DNA of 64,000 nt from Apostichopus japonicus (taxonomy: Eukaryota > Echinodermata > Holothuroidea > Aspidochirotida > Stichopodidae). How positions within the stretch are numbered: position 1 is the first letter of the stretch; the number at the start of each line of letters is the position of its first letter. Where the stretch lies: the NCBI RefSeq assembly GCF_037975245.1, contig NC_092568.1, forward strand, positions 10,505,501 to 10,569,500, given 5' to 3'. This document shows positions 35,801 to 49,500 of this stretch, piece by piece. The position numbers and the translations under genes are program-made. The notes below the pieces were generated by a model. The model made no database searches. It had not been told where the DNA came from and saw only the letters and a program-made list of their open reading frames with translations.

Positions 35801-38800
35801 GCCCGATCGTCCGACCGTTGTGCCGGGGTCCAGTGGAGGAGCTAGGGGTATTGGTCGGGGGGGCGAGAATGGTCTGTAGGGGCACTTTCGACACTATAGA
35901 AGCGGAGCGCCACCACAGGTTGGCGCGGAGAGTACAGAAACTTTTGAGTAAAGTTACTCCCTAGATCGCCGGAAATGACCCTTTCCGGGCCTTGCTAATT
36001 TTCAGATAAACGAAGAATAGATATAGGTGTCATCGCCATTTTGTCAGAAAATTACACCCACAAAATGTGATCAACGTCAATAGGTACATGCAAGCGCAAT
36101 AAAAAAATCAATAATCGCGAATAAGTAAAAAGTGGTAAAAAGCTGAAAAGGGCACCAGCAGTCCATTTGAGTCTGTCAGGGGGGGCATCCACCCCCCCTG
36201 ACTGTATGGACGCTTCGCCACTGCCGGGCGCCTATGTTTCTAAGAGCTACTTACATCTTCGTTGAGCACGAGATGAAGCAAGAACACAGCCACTCCCTGG
36301 GATGCAGAAAGAGAATTAGAAACTATGAATTATGAAGCTTTGTTCTCAGCACGGACAAAGGGGAACTGGTGAGTCTTCAGTGTAGTATAGAATACAATAC
36401 TGCAAGTTACAGCTCGTGCATCCAATGGTCAACAATAACATATAAATGGTTATTTTGGTGGCAGATGATTAAATATTTAATATGTGTTCTCTGAAAACTC
36501 TCTCTTTATACTGAACAAGATATTCTTTATTAATAAATTGGTACCAGGGGCATGGCTAGACTTCTGTTTCAAGGGAGAGGGAGGGGGTGGTGGTGGGGTG
36601 TCGAATGTTTTTCTAGAGAGGCAGACATGACCAAAATAATAAATAAAAAAATATATAAAAAATAAATAAAAGCTTCTTGTATTAAGCTAATTTCACAGAA
36701 ATCAATATAAATTATAATTTAGAGTAAAAAACTGCAGAAAAGCTAGGTCACAGATACAAGTAACAAAGGAAGAAGAAAAAAACGGTAACATATGAGTGAT
36801 AGAAACCTATCCTCATATAAGCTGTTAAGGGTGACGAAAGACGTACCTGTAAGGCATTCAGAATCACAAATAGATACTGAAACAACAGAACCTCTGGTGA
36901 AATCAGTAGAAAAAACCCAAAGGCCCAGGTCAGTCCCAGCACCGGGACCATGACTATCACTGCACGCAGGCTCGATCTGGATGAAAACGACAAATACACC
37001 CGGGGTTTAGAGAAATATCCTGAGCTGCTGGCTTTTTTCATTGGATACAACTTGCAGAGGTCATGCTTCGATGGTTTCACTGAAAGCAGCATTTCGCCGT
37101 TTTCCACTTTTTTGACAAGTCCATCAAGTTTTTTAAATATATCAATCACAAAACAGCAAACTAAGATATTAGCCAAGTTTTTTCCCTGCCAAAAGGGTTA
37201 ATTGGCGAGTAATTAAATACATTTGCAGATAACGAAAAAGGGTTGTCCGACAATTTACACATTTAATATTAACCGCATACAGTCTCCCCAACCCACCAGT
37301 TTGAATTCAACGAATCAGAGATTCAGGTTTAGATATGAGCCGTTGCTAAAAATAGATTCAAAACGTCGAGTTGGTAACTTTGTACAACCAGCAAGCTGGA
37401 CTCTAACAGCTCCCTGGTACAACTGCCATAGACAATCTACACAAATCAAGCATGGTTTTTTATTACGTATTGGTCAATGACGTTCGTAGCTTTTAAATAT
37501 TCATATTACGGGCGAGGTTTATTTGGATCCCAATGGAAAATATCTTCGAAAAAAACAGTTGAAAGTTGTACATTTTTTTACTTTTATGCCACCATTTGAA
37601 GTAAGATTTGAATAGATAAGCTAGTTATGTATGTCGTTATGGCATCGTAGACTCTGTGAGGTTGAGAAAAACCACAGAAAAGGACGCAAAATGCTGCTTT
37701 AAAGTTCGCTATGGTTTATACACTCCATCATATCAAGGGTTTTGTGGTGAGTGAAGCCGAAGAAGCACACACCCATAGCATTGTAACCGTATGAGAGTAA
37801 CTGTGAAGGTTTTATGGTAATGTCACAATTTTGGTTAAGTCTACTCCAACAATGGACGATTTTGAGCTGTTAAATTAGCAAGTGAATGGATCATACAAAA
37901 TCTTAAATTTTATAGTCCAATCAATTTGATAGAATTTTGTACAAATAACATAGGTGTTCGAAAATAAATTAAATTCTCATGTTGACTAAGTAACACTTAT
38001 ATACAAGGATACAATGGGATGAAATTCAATAAGATATACAACACTAATGCAACGCAATACGACACAATACAACAAAATAAAACAAGATACAATACAAAAC
38101 AACAATAAAATACAATACAACAAACTAAGAAACAAATCAATACAATTCAATACATAACAATACAATACAGAAAAATAAATTTAAAATCATTAAAACTTTT
38201 CATTAACTTATTTTGTTTATATTGTTATATAGCCATGACTTTTATGCTCATATTAGACTAAAGTACTGTAAAACATAGAATAAGGGATGTATCGTCACAC
38301 GTCATGAATACACACACAATGCAACACACATTCCTTGCACACACATTGACACCTTGAATACACCCTCCTTGCAAACTCCTTTGACACCTTGAATACAGTA
38401 CACTCCATGACACCTTGAATACACACTCCTTGACACCTTCAATACACACTCCTTGCACATGCACTCCTTGACTTTTTGCAACGTCTTTTCTGTCAAATTC
38501 ATCTGACAACTTGCCATGGGACTTTGTCAAAAGTCAGAACTTTCTGCCCTTCCATCAGAAGTTTCATTTGATCGTAAAAGGATTTCTTTACGGATAACAG
38601 GAGTCCAAGATTTCTCAGATACGAAACTTACTTTAACTTTTCGGCATCTGTTTTATCCTTGTTTACTTTGACGGTCAAGAATGTCTTCATCACCATGACA
38701 GTCACCATCAGATTCACCTAGGAGGAGAGACAAGAGGCAGAAAAGAACGGCATTAATAGAACCCACATCAGCAGTCGTTAGCACATCCACTAAACGAAGG

Positions 38801-41800
38801 AACTTCAAAGAGACGGAACAGGAAAATAATTAATTATTTATTAATTCCAGAGAAAAAGTCCCACCAGATTAACTCACACTGAAACATTTATACAAAGTAA
38901 TAAAAATTTTAAAAAAGCAAAAGGAAATTTTTTTATTGCTATGAAGAAATTAAATAAGTTTAGTTTACAAAGATATGAATATATCGAGCATGCCAAGCTA
39001 GAATTTAAGGTTTCATGGGAGGGGCCATGCAACTGAAGTCGACACCTATTAGCAGCAGGTTCAAAGTTAAAACTTACCATGAAGACCAAAACCACCGGCA
39101 CCGCAAAGAACCAGATCAAGTCCACGGGTATCCAGCATCTGAAAATTCAATAAAACAACAAATGAAAAGAACTATTCATTTGTAAGAGATGGACCGGTAG
39201 ACTCACGGATAAAGGGATGGATGGGAGGATGGGATGGGTGGATGAAGGGAGGGAGGGATGGATGCATGGAAACAGGGATGGATGAATGGATGTATGTCTA
39301 GATGGATGGAAGGATGGATGGATGGACGTAGAGATGAATGGATAGATTCAGGGAGGGAGGGCTGGATGGATGGATTCATGAAAAGAGGGATGGATGAATG
39401 GATGGACGGATGTATGACTAGATGAATGGAAGGATGGATGGATGTAGAGATGAATGGATAGATTCAGGGAGGGAGGGCGGGATGGATAAATGCATGAAAG
39501 AGGGATGGATGGATGACTAGATGGATGGAAGCATGGATGGATTGATGTAGGGAGGAATGGATAGAGGAAGGGAGGGTGGGATGGATGGATGGATAGAGAG
39601 AGGGATGGATGGATGACGACTAATTACTACAATTACCTCACATATATTCAAATTAGCTAGAATATAACCTATGAAGTTCCCAACTTGAATGAAATGTAAT
39701 TCATAGCATTGAATCATCAGTTTCTAGTAGATAATACAGTCCTTGGTTGGAGGAATCTTAATCATGCTGAGAGAGGCATTGCTAATTGTTGCTACTACTG
39801 AGCCTCATGCATGCTTGCAACCCTAACACACAAATAAAAAGTTTTAAGAAAACATGTGTCAATGGGCTCAAAATTCCTTGCGGATGCCTGTTAATTAACC
39901 CCTAGACATCTCAGAAATGTTATGTGAAAATATTGCAACAGAAATTGCCCGGTTCTGTTTTTGTCACACATACAACCACAGGTTTAATATTCCTGAGAAA
40001 ATGTGTGAAAAACTGCAAAACACAGGTTGAGAGAGTCAAGATAGGATTACAATTCATGATCAGACCAAGACAACAGTTTGTTTCAGATAATTAATAATAA
40101 ATTGGTTAATAACTTATGATTCCTTTCGATGAGGATTGGGGAGAGGGGATTGGCACCCAGGTATTCTTTCATACCTATTCATCGTTGAAATAATGTCGAA
40201 AACTTGGAAATTAAAAACACAAAAATAAATAAATCTGGAATTGCAAAGTTTGCCTGTAAATTTTAAATGTCCAACTCTGTGTATTGAATTCAAAGTTATA
40301 GCTGACTTTATACTACATAAAGAAAAATATATCGGTTAATAATTCCAGTTTCAAAATTAACCTTCGAGCTGAAATTTGATATCAAAATATAGTATTAAGC
40401 TTTTTTTTTGTATTTACTTTCTTCTCTATAGGAACTTACATGGGGAGCTTTGTACCGCTTGTAAAGTTAATTATCAGTGGAACGAGGGCTACCGGCAACG
40501 GGAAACCTATAGAGGAAAGAAAGGGAAAAAAAAAGGAAAATAAAAATCACAATCATTTCTTAGAGATTCTAATGTGGCACAAAGATGTTTGGAATCAAAT
40601 TTCAATCTCAGATTAGCTTAAGGTGAAAATGTAGATGATTGATGATGTCAAGCTGTAAACAGGATTCATAAGACCAACACAGGAGCCTAGGAACAAAAAT
40701 CTAACCCGCATCTCTCTAAAAAAGGACCATTTTGAAGAAGAATTGATGTCAATTGATCGATGTGAATATAGTCGAATTAAATGATGACTTTATGCAGAAT
40801 TTAAAAGTCTTGATATGTCTGAGAGAGGGAGACTAAGTAAAACCAGCCACTTTAATTGAGGAGTTTCAGATCACTGAATGTTCCTTTCTCAAAAATTTAA
40901 AAGTGTTCAGGAAATGGACAACATGCATGCAGTGATCTCGAAATAGTGTACGCTACATACAACAAATTACTTTGCTTCACCTAAAGTCACCTTTTAGGAC
41001 AGAGGCCAACTCAACACTGGCCAGGTGCGTAGCCAAGGGGGGTGAGGGGGGCGAAGGGAGCAACCACCCCCCTTTGAGCATATTTTTGGTATGTTTTTTT
41101 TATATCGCTAGTAATTTCACCGTAAAAAAGGTTAGATGCAACTTACAAGGCCTGGGAAGTGCCATTTCCAGCAATCTGGGAGGCATTTTCGGCCAAAATT
41201 TTTCTGGTACGCTTCGCGCCAACTACGGTGGCGCTAGGCTTAGATAGTTTGCCTACAGGCTTCGCCCCTCCCTTGGCAAATTCCTTGCTACGCGCCTGAC
41301 ACTGGCAAACATTACAAGAGTACGTATGTCAAGGATGCAGTGTAAAGCAGAGAGTGCAGACACTGCCCTCTAAATATATTGACTTATTCCCTGGCAAATT
41401 TCTTCTTCACATATTTTTTGTGTGTGGATAGATTGCCACTCAGAAACTATAAGAACCAAATTTATAGTCTATCCATATTTAAATATGAAAAGTTTGATGA
41501 CGACAAACTTTTCGAAACAAAGAGAGCATATCTACTACAAGTTACGACTTTTTTGACTTCCTGAATATAGAGTTGTTACTATATACTACAACGTCGGGAT
41601 TAATTTCATTAGCGAGTATTTTTGTGCATATATAGAATAAGTTACATATGCATCGACCTCCCAGTCACCCACCTTGACCCCCCCATACCCCTCTCCTCGA
41701 TTTAAATTGCAAGGTCAACCGTTACCAGCAAATCTATAAACTATGACACACTTACCCCATGCAAACAGGACGTAGAAGAGTTGTTTGATGTTTCCTCCGA

Positions 41801-43203
41801 CCAGACGCCTGACTTTTGTGTAGAGCTGGACTCCCTGTACTAACATCCAGGTGAACGCAGCCAACCAGAAGTAATGCGAGAGGGACGCAGCTATGATGCA
41901 GGCCACCTGTAAAAGACACATGGAGGGAAGGGGGGGATGAATGATAGTGTTTCTTGAAGCTGCCTGGAGTCTTAAGTCCCCTTTTTTTTTTCTCTTTTTT
42001 TCTCTCTTCCTTGTTTTTTTCTCTCTCTTACTTTCTTGGTCTGGTCTGATGTAACAATCCATACACGGAGCAGATTCTGGTTCATTTTTGGAGTTTGTCA
42101 TTTGAAAGGACACTAAGCCATCTTTTGAGAATACAGCTAGACCTAAGACACGGGATACGAACGCAGCTATAGAGCAGACAGTCTGCATCAAAACAAAAAC
42201 TGAAAGGGTTGTTTGATTATTGCCAATTATAATATATGAAAGACCCCTGCAAGAAAATCACATTATTTTTCTCCTCTTTTGTCCCCTCCTCCCCTTTCTG
42301 TTTTGTTGTTGTTGAATTATTTGTCTATAATGTGACAATATGGTCCAATTTAACAAATCAAATATACGGAAAGATTTCTCTATCTGATGACAGGCAAATG
42401 ATAAAGTTACTACCAAAACTATCTTTTTTTTTTCTTCTTCCTTTTATCATGCTGAACCTCAACTATGAGCTGGGCCATAGTGGAGGTTTAAAGCTATATT
42501 TATCTTTCCCTTTAAATACATGGTTTGAATCATGGTTGACTTGGCAAAACATGCATTGTGAACACATAGAAAAGCCATAGGCTAATGGCAAACTGAAATA
42601 CTCAAACATGTAGTAAGTAACTCATCTGGCAAAATATCTTTTGTACACTTCATAATTCAAATCTTAGTTACATACTGCATCAAAACTCAAATCAAACAAT
42701 TAAAATACACAATTGCGATGGATGTTCTTATCCCGATCATTTTTGTCATTTTTGTGAAGTTAACTTTTAAGTCCCCAAGTATTACTCGCAATCAATGATA
42801 TGTGGGGAGATTGAACGACTTACTTCTATGTCTGCTAAATGTTCCGAGGTGGTGACAAACAGCAACTGTGCGATCATCAGTGCAAAGATGAACTGTTTCA
42901 GAATCTGAACCCGTTGAGTATTCCCAATCTCACTGCCAGGAAAGAATTCAGAAGGAAAATTAGAGTTTTTAAAACATAACAGTTTACCCACCGACACAGG
43001 CTGTACTTTTTTATTTAATCTTTGCCAGTGAGAAGTCCGAGAAGCAAATCCAATCATCTCTACCAATCACCATCACCACCATTATCATCACCACCATTAT
43101 CATCATCACCACCACCACCACCACCACCATCATCACCACCACCACCACCACCACCATCATCATCACCATCATCACCATCATCACCACCACCACCACCATC
43201 ACC

Positions 43204-43237
<34 letters not shown>

Positions 43238-43269
43238 TCATCATCACCATCATCACCACCACCACCACT

Positions 43270-43300
<31 letters not shown>

Positions 43301-43305
43301 TCATC

Positions 43306-43339
<34 letters not shown>

Positions 43340-43368
43340 CCACCACCACCACCACCACCATCATCATC

Positions 43369-43402
<34 letters not shown>

Positions 43403-43483
43403 TCATCACCACCACCACCACCATCACCACCACCACCATCATCATCACCATCATCATCATCATCACCATCACCATCACCACCG

Positions 43484-43558
<75 letters not shown>

Positions 43559-46500
43559 CCATCATCAAAAATAAATCTTATATAATTTCGTTTTGAATTT
43601 TGTGTTTCATTTGAGGAACTTACATAACTATTTGACCTATGAAATAATTCCAGTCACTTTTTATTGATGAGGTCATTCCTCAAACATTTAAAGTGGTATT
43701 GAATTACAACCTTGCTTGAAAGCAGGGTATACGTATTAAAAGTGAACATTATCACAAACTGAATTTTGTGTTGCATTTGAGGAACTTATATAACTATTTT
43801 GATCTATGAAAGTATTCCAGCCACTTCAAACATTTAAAGTTGTATAGAAATGCAACCTTGATTGATAGCAGGGTGTACGTTTCAACAGTGTACATTATCA
43901 CAAATTGAATTTTGTATTGCATTTGAGCACCTTTACATAACTATAACTAACCTATTAAACCTATCCAGTCACTTTTATTGATGGCATCATTCTTTCAAAC
44001 ATTTAGAGTGGTATAGAAATATAACCTGGATAGATAACAGGTTGCACATTGTTACAGTGTACATTATAACAAATTGAATTTTGTCTGTGTAAAGTTTGTC
44101 CTTGAATATGTCCCAGCAGAAAGTCCTTTTAATTGTCCGCTTAATGTATGACAAGACCTGACTTACCGAAGGCATGTAAGAACCACAAATGTAATCAGCA
44201 GGCAGATTATTGATATGGACAAGAGAACGTAGCTCAAAGTTGAAAGGGTGGCATTCTAAAGAGAGAGAGAGAGATAGAGTAAAAAAACAGAAAAATATTA
44301 CAACATTTTCAATGAGAAAGGAAATATAAGTGATATGATTTAGTCAAAACTGATTCATATAGATACACAATGGTAGGATTTTTTTTTTTTTTTTTAAATA
44401 TGAATTTCACTTTTACACTACTAGTTGCTCTTACTTATCATTGAAATTTGAAAAGTTTGGATATTTCTTTTATTTCTGACAAAATTGTAATTAATACAGC
44501 TGTGAAGGGGAAAAATGACAATTTTCTCTGTGATTTGGCCATTTCAGATGGAATTATTGTAACTTTGCAGTTTATGCTAGATTTAGCATTTTAATCTTGA
44601 AATCTGCTAGCCATCTCCTTGTGAATGAGTTACACTTCCAAATCATTATTTCCACATGACTAAGAGAAGAGGAAAATATCCCTCAACTTAGACCCTTCCC
44701 CTAGCTTGTCTTTCTTTTTATCAGATGAAATATGGAAACCGTTAATCTGTACTTAATCTATTAAATTAAAGCTGTACGATGCATTTAAACTCAGGTACTT
44801 TGCTCCCTTCTGACCATGCAAGCTGTATCATGGTCACACAAATTTTGATACTGCCCGAATTACAAAACTTGTTGGGAGCAGGTCCCTTTTGAGTACTCCT
44901 GACTATCTTATTATAATGTACTTTTAATGACTTTTTTTGCATTTTGTATTAACCTTGTTCACATTTAGTTTCACTAAAAATTTATTGATTTGATTTGATC
45001 TTTGTTACGGTTAAATGAGCAACAAACAGTGACCATCTTTTCACTTTAATATTTTAATTATTGTTCAGTTTTAATCCACCAAATTTCATTTATTTAACAA
45101 ATTTCTCGTCACAGGAATCATGTAGTGCATCCATCAAGCAATGTGAATTTAATGCCTGACAAGACAGAGATGAAACTCAAGAGGAAAGAGACCCCAGTGG
45201 GGGCGGGGGGGGGGGGGGGGGGGGGGTGGGGGTCACTCAAGAAATAAAAAGACTTCATATCAACCTACATCTTCTAGTTCAACTCGAGACATCAAGACAG
45301 CAAAGTTGGTCAAATGTGAGACTTGGCAGGTTATTTCTGATGTTTCTTTGCCCTCTTCGTCTACGTGTCTGTGTGTTTTAACACCGTCTTTGAGCCACAT
45401 TGAACTGAGAAGAAACAAATGGGAAAAAAAAGGACGTTACTCTACACACAAATACATGCACCCTTAATTGCAAAGAATCTTCATTTAAAAAAACAATTAA
45501 CTCCATATAATCTGATTTAAGTCAAAATCATGTGGAGGCAGGGGTGAAGGGGGGGGAGGGGTTATATTAAATGCTCCTGCATGAAAACAGATTTTGGACG
45601 AAGGTCATAGCTCAATACTGCTCATCCATAGAAGCTCTATAAAAACTTGTTTAAAGCAGAATACCTCTCAATTATGAATGGCAAATTCATCTACTTTCCT
45701 TCCTATAGAGCCTTTGGAAGAAACTTATCCACTTGTTAATTTAGATACATCAACAGAACCGTAGTTTTTAACTCAAACAATAATAATTAGTAACCTCCCT
45801 ATAGTCTACCAAATTATATGCTTCCTAAGCTAGGATACAATATTTTCCATAGAAAATATATTCTTGTTTGTGAAGGGTATAATGTGCCTACGTGTTTCAT
45901 GGATATGTGCTACATATCGGCTATATATATATTTCCTTACAATTAATTACACTTAATTACAATTAATTAAGCCTAAACTGTGATAATAAGGTGAGTCAGA
46001 TGAGCATATCATGTGTTAAAACAGAAGGGTCCATTGATACTGGATAGGTATGAGTTCTAGCAACCAATGTGCACTTATGTAGTATATCACACACATCAGT
46101 AACCTGATAATTATGAGTTCAACCTTATCCCTCACTATTTTTATACCCAGAAAAAAACGGCCATTTTCCGGGTATCACACAATCTACAAAGTAACCAAGC
46201 TATCTTCCTTGTCATAGCTAATGTAGCAGCTGCAGCAGGAATAAACTTTCACAAAAGAGCTTCTTTTCGAGTAATTACATAAGGAAGACAGCTTTGGTTA
46301 ATTACTTCGTAGATTGTGTGATACCCGAAAAATCGCTTTTTTTTTTCGGATAAAAACCAAGCGATGGCTAACCAGGTTGAACTTGTAATGCAATACTGTT
46401 GCAACCACACAGCCTCAAAGTCTTGAAACCATTAACTGTGGCTGGATGAACAGGTATCAACCAAAAGACAGACAGATCTCGAGACACCTGTTTTTTCTTC

Positions 46501-49500
46501 TTCCTATAATTATATGCCCCATTGTACACCTGTCCTTTCTTAGGAACTGGTGACTGGGAAGAACATGACATTTATTGATAAAGGATGTGGTGGAACTGCT
46601 CTCCTAAACCACCAAGGGTGTGACTATCTGTGTAGTTGGGACAGGCTATGATAATCCCTGTGAAATTCTTAGTTTAGACCTACTACTGTATACAGTCATA
46701 TCAGAGGTACCTAGCCTAACCTACTTTGCAGGCCTTCATAATTAGACCTAGCTACCATACATTCATATCAGAGGTACCTAGCCTAACCTACTTTGCAGGC
46801 CTTCATAATTAGACCTAGCTACCATACAGTCATATCAGAGGTACCTAGCCTAACCTACTTTGCAGGCCTTCATAATTAGACCTAGCTACCATACAGTCAT
46901 ATCAGAGGTACCTAGCCTAACCTACTTTGCAGGCCTTCATAATTAGACCTAGCTACCATACAGTCATATCAGAGGTACCTAGCCTAACCTACTTTGCAGG
47001 CCTTCATAATTAGACCTAGCTACCATACAGTCATATCAGAGGTACCTAGCCTAACCTACTTTGAGAAGGATTATCATGATATCAAACTCACCTTTCCAGG
47101 TTCAGATAGTGGCAGGTTGGTATTACACTTTTGTTTTGTGCATACTGTTAAGAGAGAGAGAAAGAAAACTGTGAGAATAGTAAAAGATTTCTCTTGGCTG
47201 TGTGGGGAGAAGTTGTTCATTTATAAAATATCTCTTCTATCCAAACAGAACCCATTATATTGGTTAAGGTTTTGTTGTTGTTGTGTCCTTTAAGATATCG
47301 GTTAGCAACTTGACTACTATTTGTCATTTGAGGAGTCACTATTACAAAGTAATGTTCAGTTATTTAAATTTCAAAATTTATTTTTTTCTTGTATGCATGT
47401 ACGTTATATACATGATATATAGCCAAACGGTCCAACCCAAACATATGAAGGTCATTGCAAACAGAGAAGACTGTTACCGAAGCTAGTGACCATGTAGAAT
47501 TAAGGTGGCATACTCCTATTAGGGGTCTATATCCGTCTGCTCGATTGATCTCCTTCAGGAAAAGTGCCAAAAAGCAGCATGAGAACATCTTTTTTGACCT
47601 GTTATCAATCATGATCTAGTTTTTTTGTGAAGAGCATGAATGGAAGTACATGTGGTGAGAAGATTGGGTCAATTGGGGTCATTTTAAACCCCTTTAGGCT
47701 TCCCAGGAGCAGCGTACGAAAATTGTTTACCATTGAGTGAAGAGGTTTCTTTACAAGTGATGCAAACTTCCACCTCGGATAGCAAAAAATCTACATGGTC
47801 ATGATACAGAAAATTCAATAGTGCCATGAAAGGCCAACTTGTCAGCTATCCGGTGAATGGGTAGCGTTTAGCTAGTGAATACTTCTATCTAGACTTAGAG
47901 ACCACATTACTTTTGTGATTTAGTGTGTAAGTCAATGGGGCTTTAAATGGGTGTATGCTACCAGAAACAAACAACAATCTAGACAAAATTCAAAATGATA
48001 AGGACAGGGCGACACGAGAAGAAAATAGACAGGAAGGAGGGAAAAGAGAAGATAGTAGGAAGCAGGCAAAAATGCCAGATAGTAAAGACTTAAAAATAGA
48101 ATGTAAAGTGAAGTAGTTTAAAGGGTGTGAAGACTCGCGCAAAAGAAACGTCTCATGCCGATAATCTGACCTAGTTTCAAATAAGGTGTTAAAGAATTGT
48201 TAGACACCACCATCGATCCCAGAAATACACACACAGCTGGCTACCGTCGGTAATTAGACACTAGTGTCAATACATACAGCTACGGTCAATACCCACAACA
48301 CAGTGTACATAGCAGCGTGGACATCTCAGCTAGGTCTAGATAAAAGATAACAAGGTATCACGTTACATTACTGTCTGCATTTTGTAGCGGCAAGAAGAAA
48401 ACATCATTGGCAAGCAACGGAAAGTTAACTTTTTCAGAGCGCGGCACGCGGTTTGGGGCGAGTCTTCAATGCCTTTAAAGAACATACTTTAAAGGTTATA
48501 ACCTAAACTCCACAGGAAAAAAAAAACAATGTTACAAAGCTATTTTCGGTCACTTCACTTTTTCCAGTTTTAGTGACTTGATACCATATACTCGAAGTAC
48601 AACCCAGCCCTTGTTGAATTCTGATGGGGTGTGAACGTAGAGGATAGTAAAGCAAGAGCGTCCGCAGGATGCGACTAAACTTACCCGATTCAATGCTTCC
48701 TCTGTTACTGTAAAGGTGATGTCAATATTTGATGTGAGTTTCTTGCCTTTAGTGGCAGGTAGTTGAAGGCTCATAAGTTCAGTCAGGATCCCTGACCTAT
48801 CCATAAAAAAAAGTTAAAAAAACATTTATTATTATTATTATTTAATTGAAGCTAGCAAGCTAGGCCAGCTCAAAGGTTTGAAAAATAATATTATTTAATT
48901 GAAGCTAGCAAGCTAGACCAGCTCAAGGGTTTGAAACATAATATTTATTTATTGGCAGCTAGCAAGCTAGGCCAGCTCAAGGGCTTGAAAAATAATATTA
49001 TTTAATTGAAGCTAGCAATCTAGGTCAGCTCAAGGGTTTGAAAGATAATATTTATTTAATGGAAGTTAGCAAGCTTGGCCAGCTATCATTAATTCAATGG
49101 CATTATCTACAAGTTGATGGAATGTCATTGCAACTGAGACATTTTGTGTCTACTTTGGCATCACCGGTTCCTAAAGAAGGAACAAGGGTGAAATGCTCAC
49201 AATTTGGGTATGCAAGATGATGTCCCATTGGTCATTCTTTACTTAATTGGTTGACTTCCTGTTCATCCAGTCAAGAGGTACTAACAGCTTCACACTCTAA
49301 TAACATATTCTGGGTGGTGTCTTCACAGCATACTTGTATGGCAAAGATATCTCTTCTTTTCTTTTTTTCTCTTTTTTTTTGGGAGAGGGGGGGGAGGTTT
49401 AATTGTGGTGACATTTCTTGAAAGAATTTGGCAATATAGTGCGGATTAAATGATCTTATCATAGCAATGTAGCTGATTAATTTTTTCATTTTGACATTGT

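Noticed and set aside
43011-43585. Long Met/Val and Ser/Pro ORFs on opposite strands
   Set aside because: Both are readings of the (CAY)n trinucleotide array in an intron of gene B.
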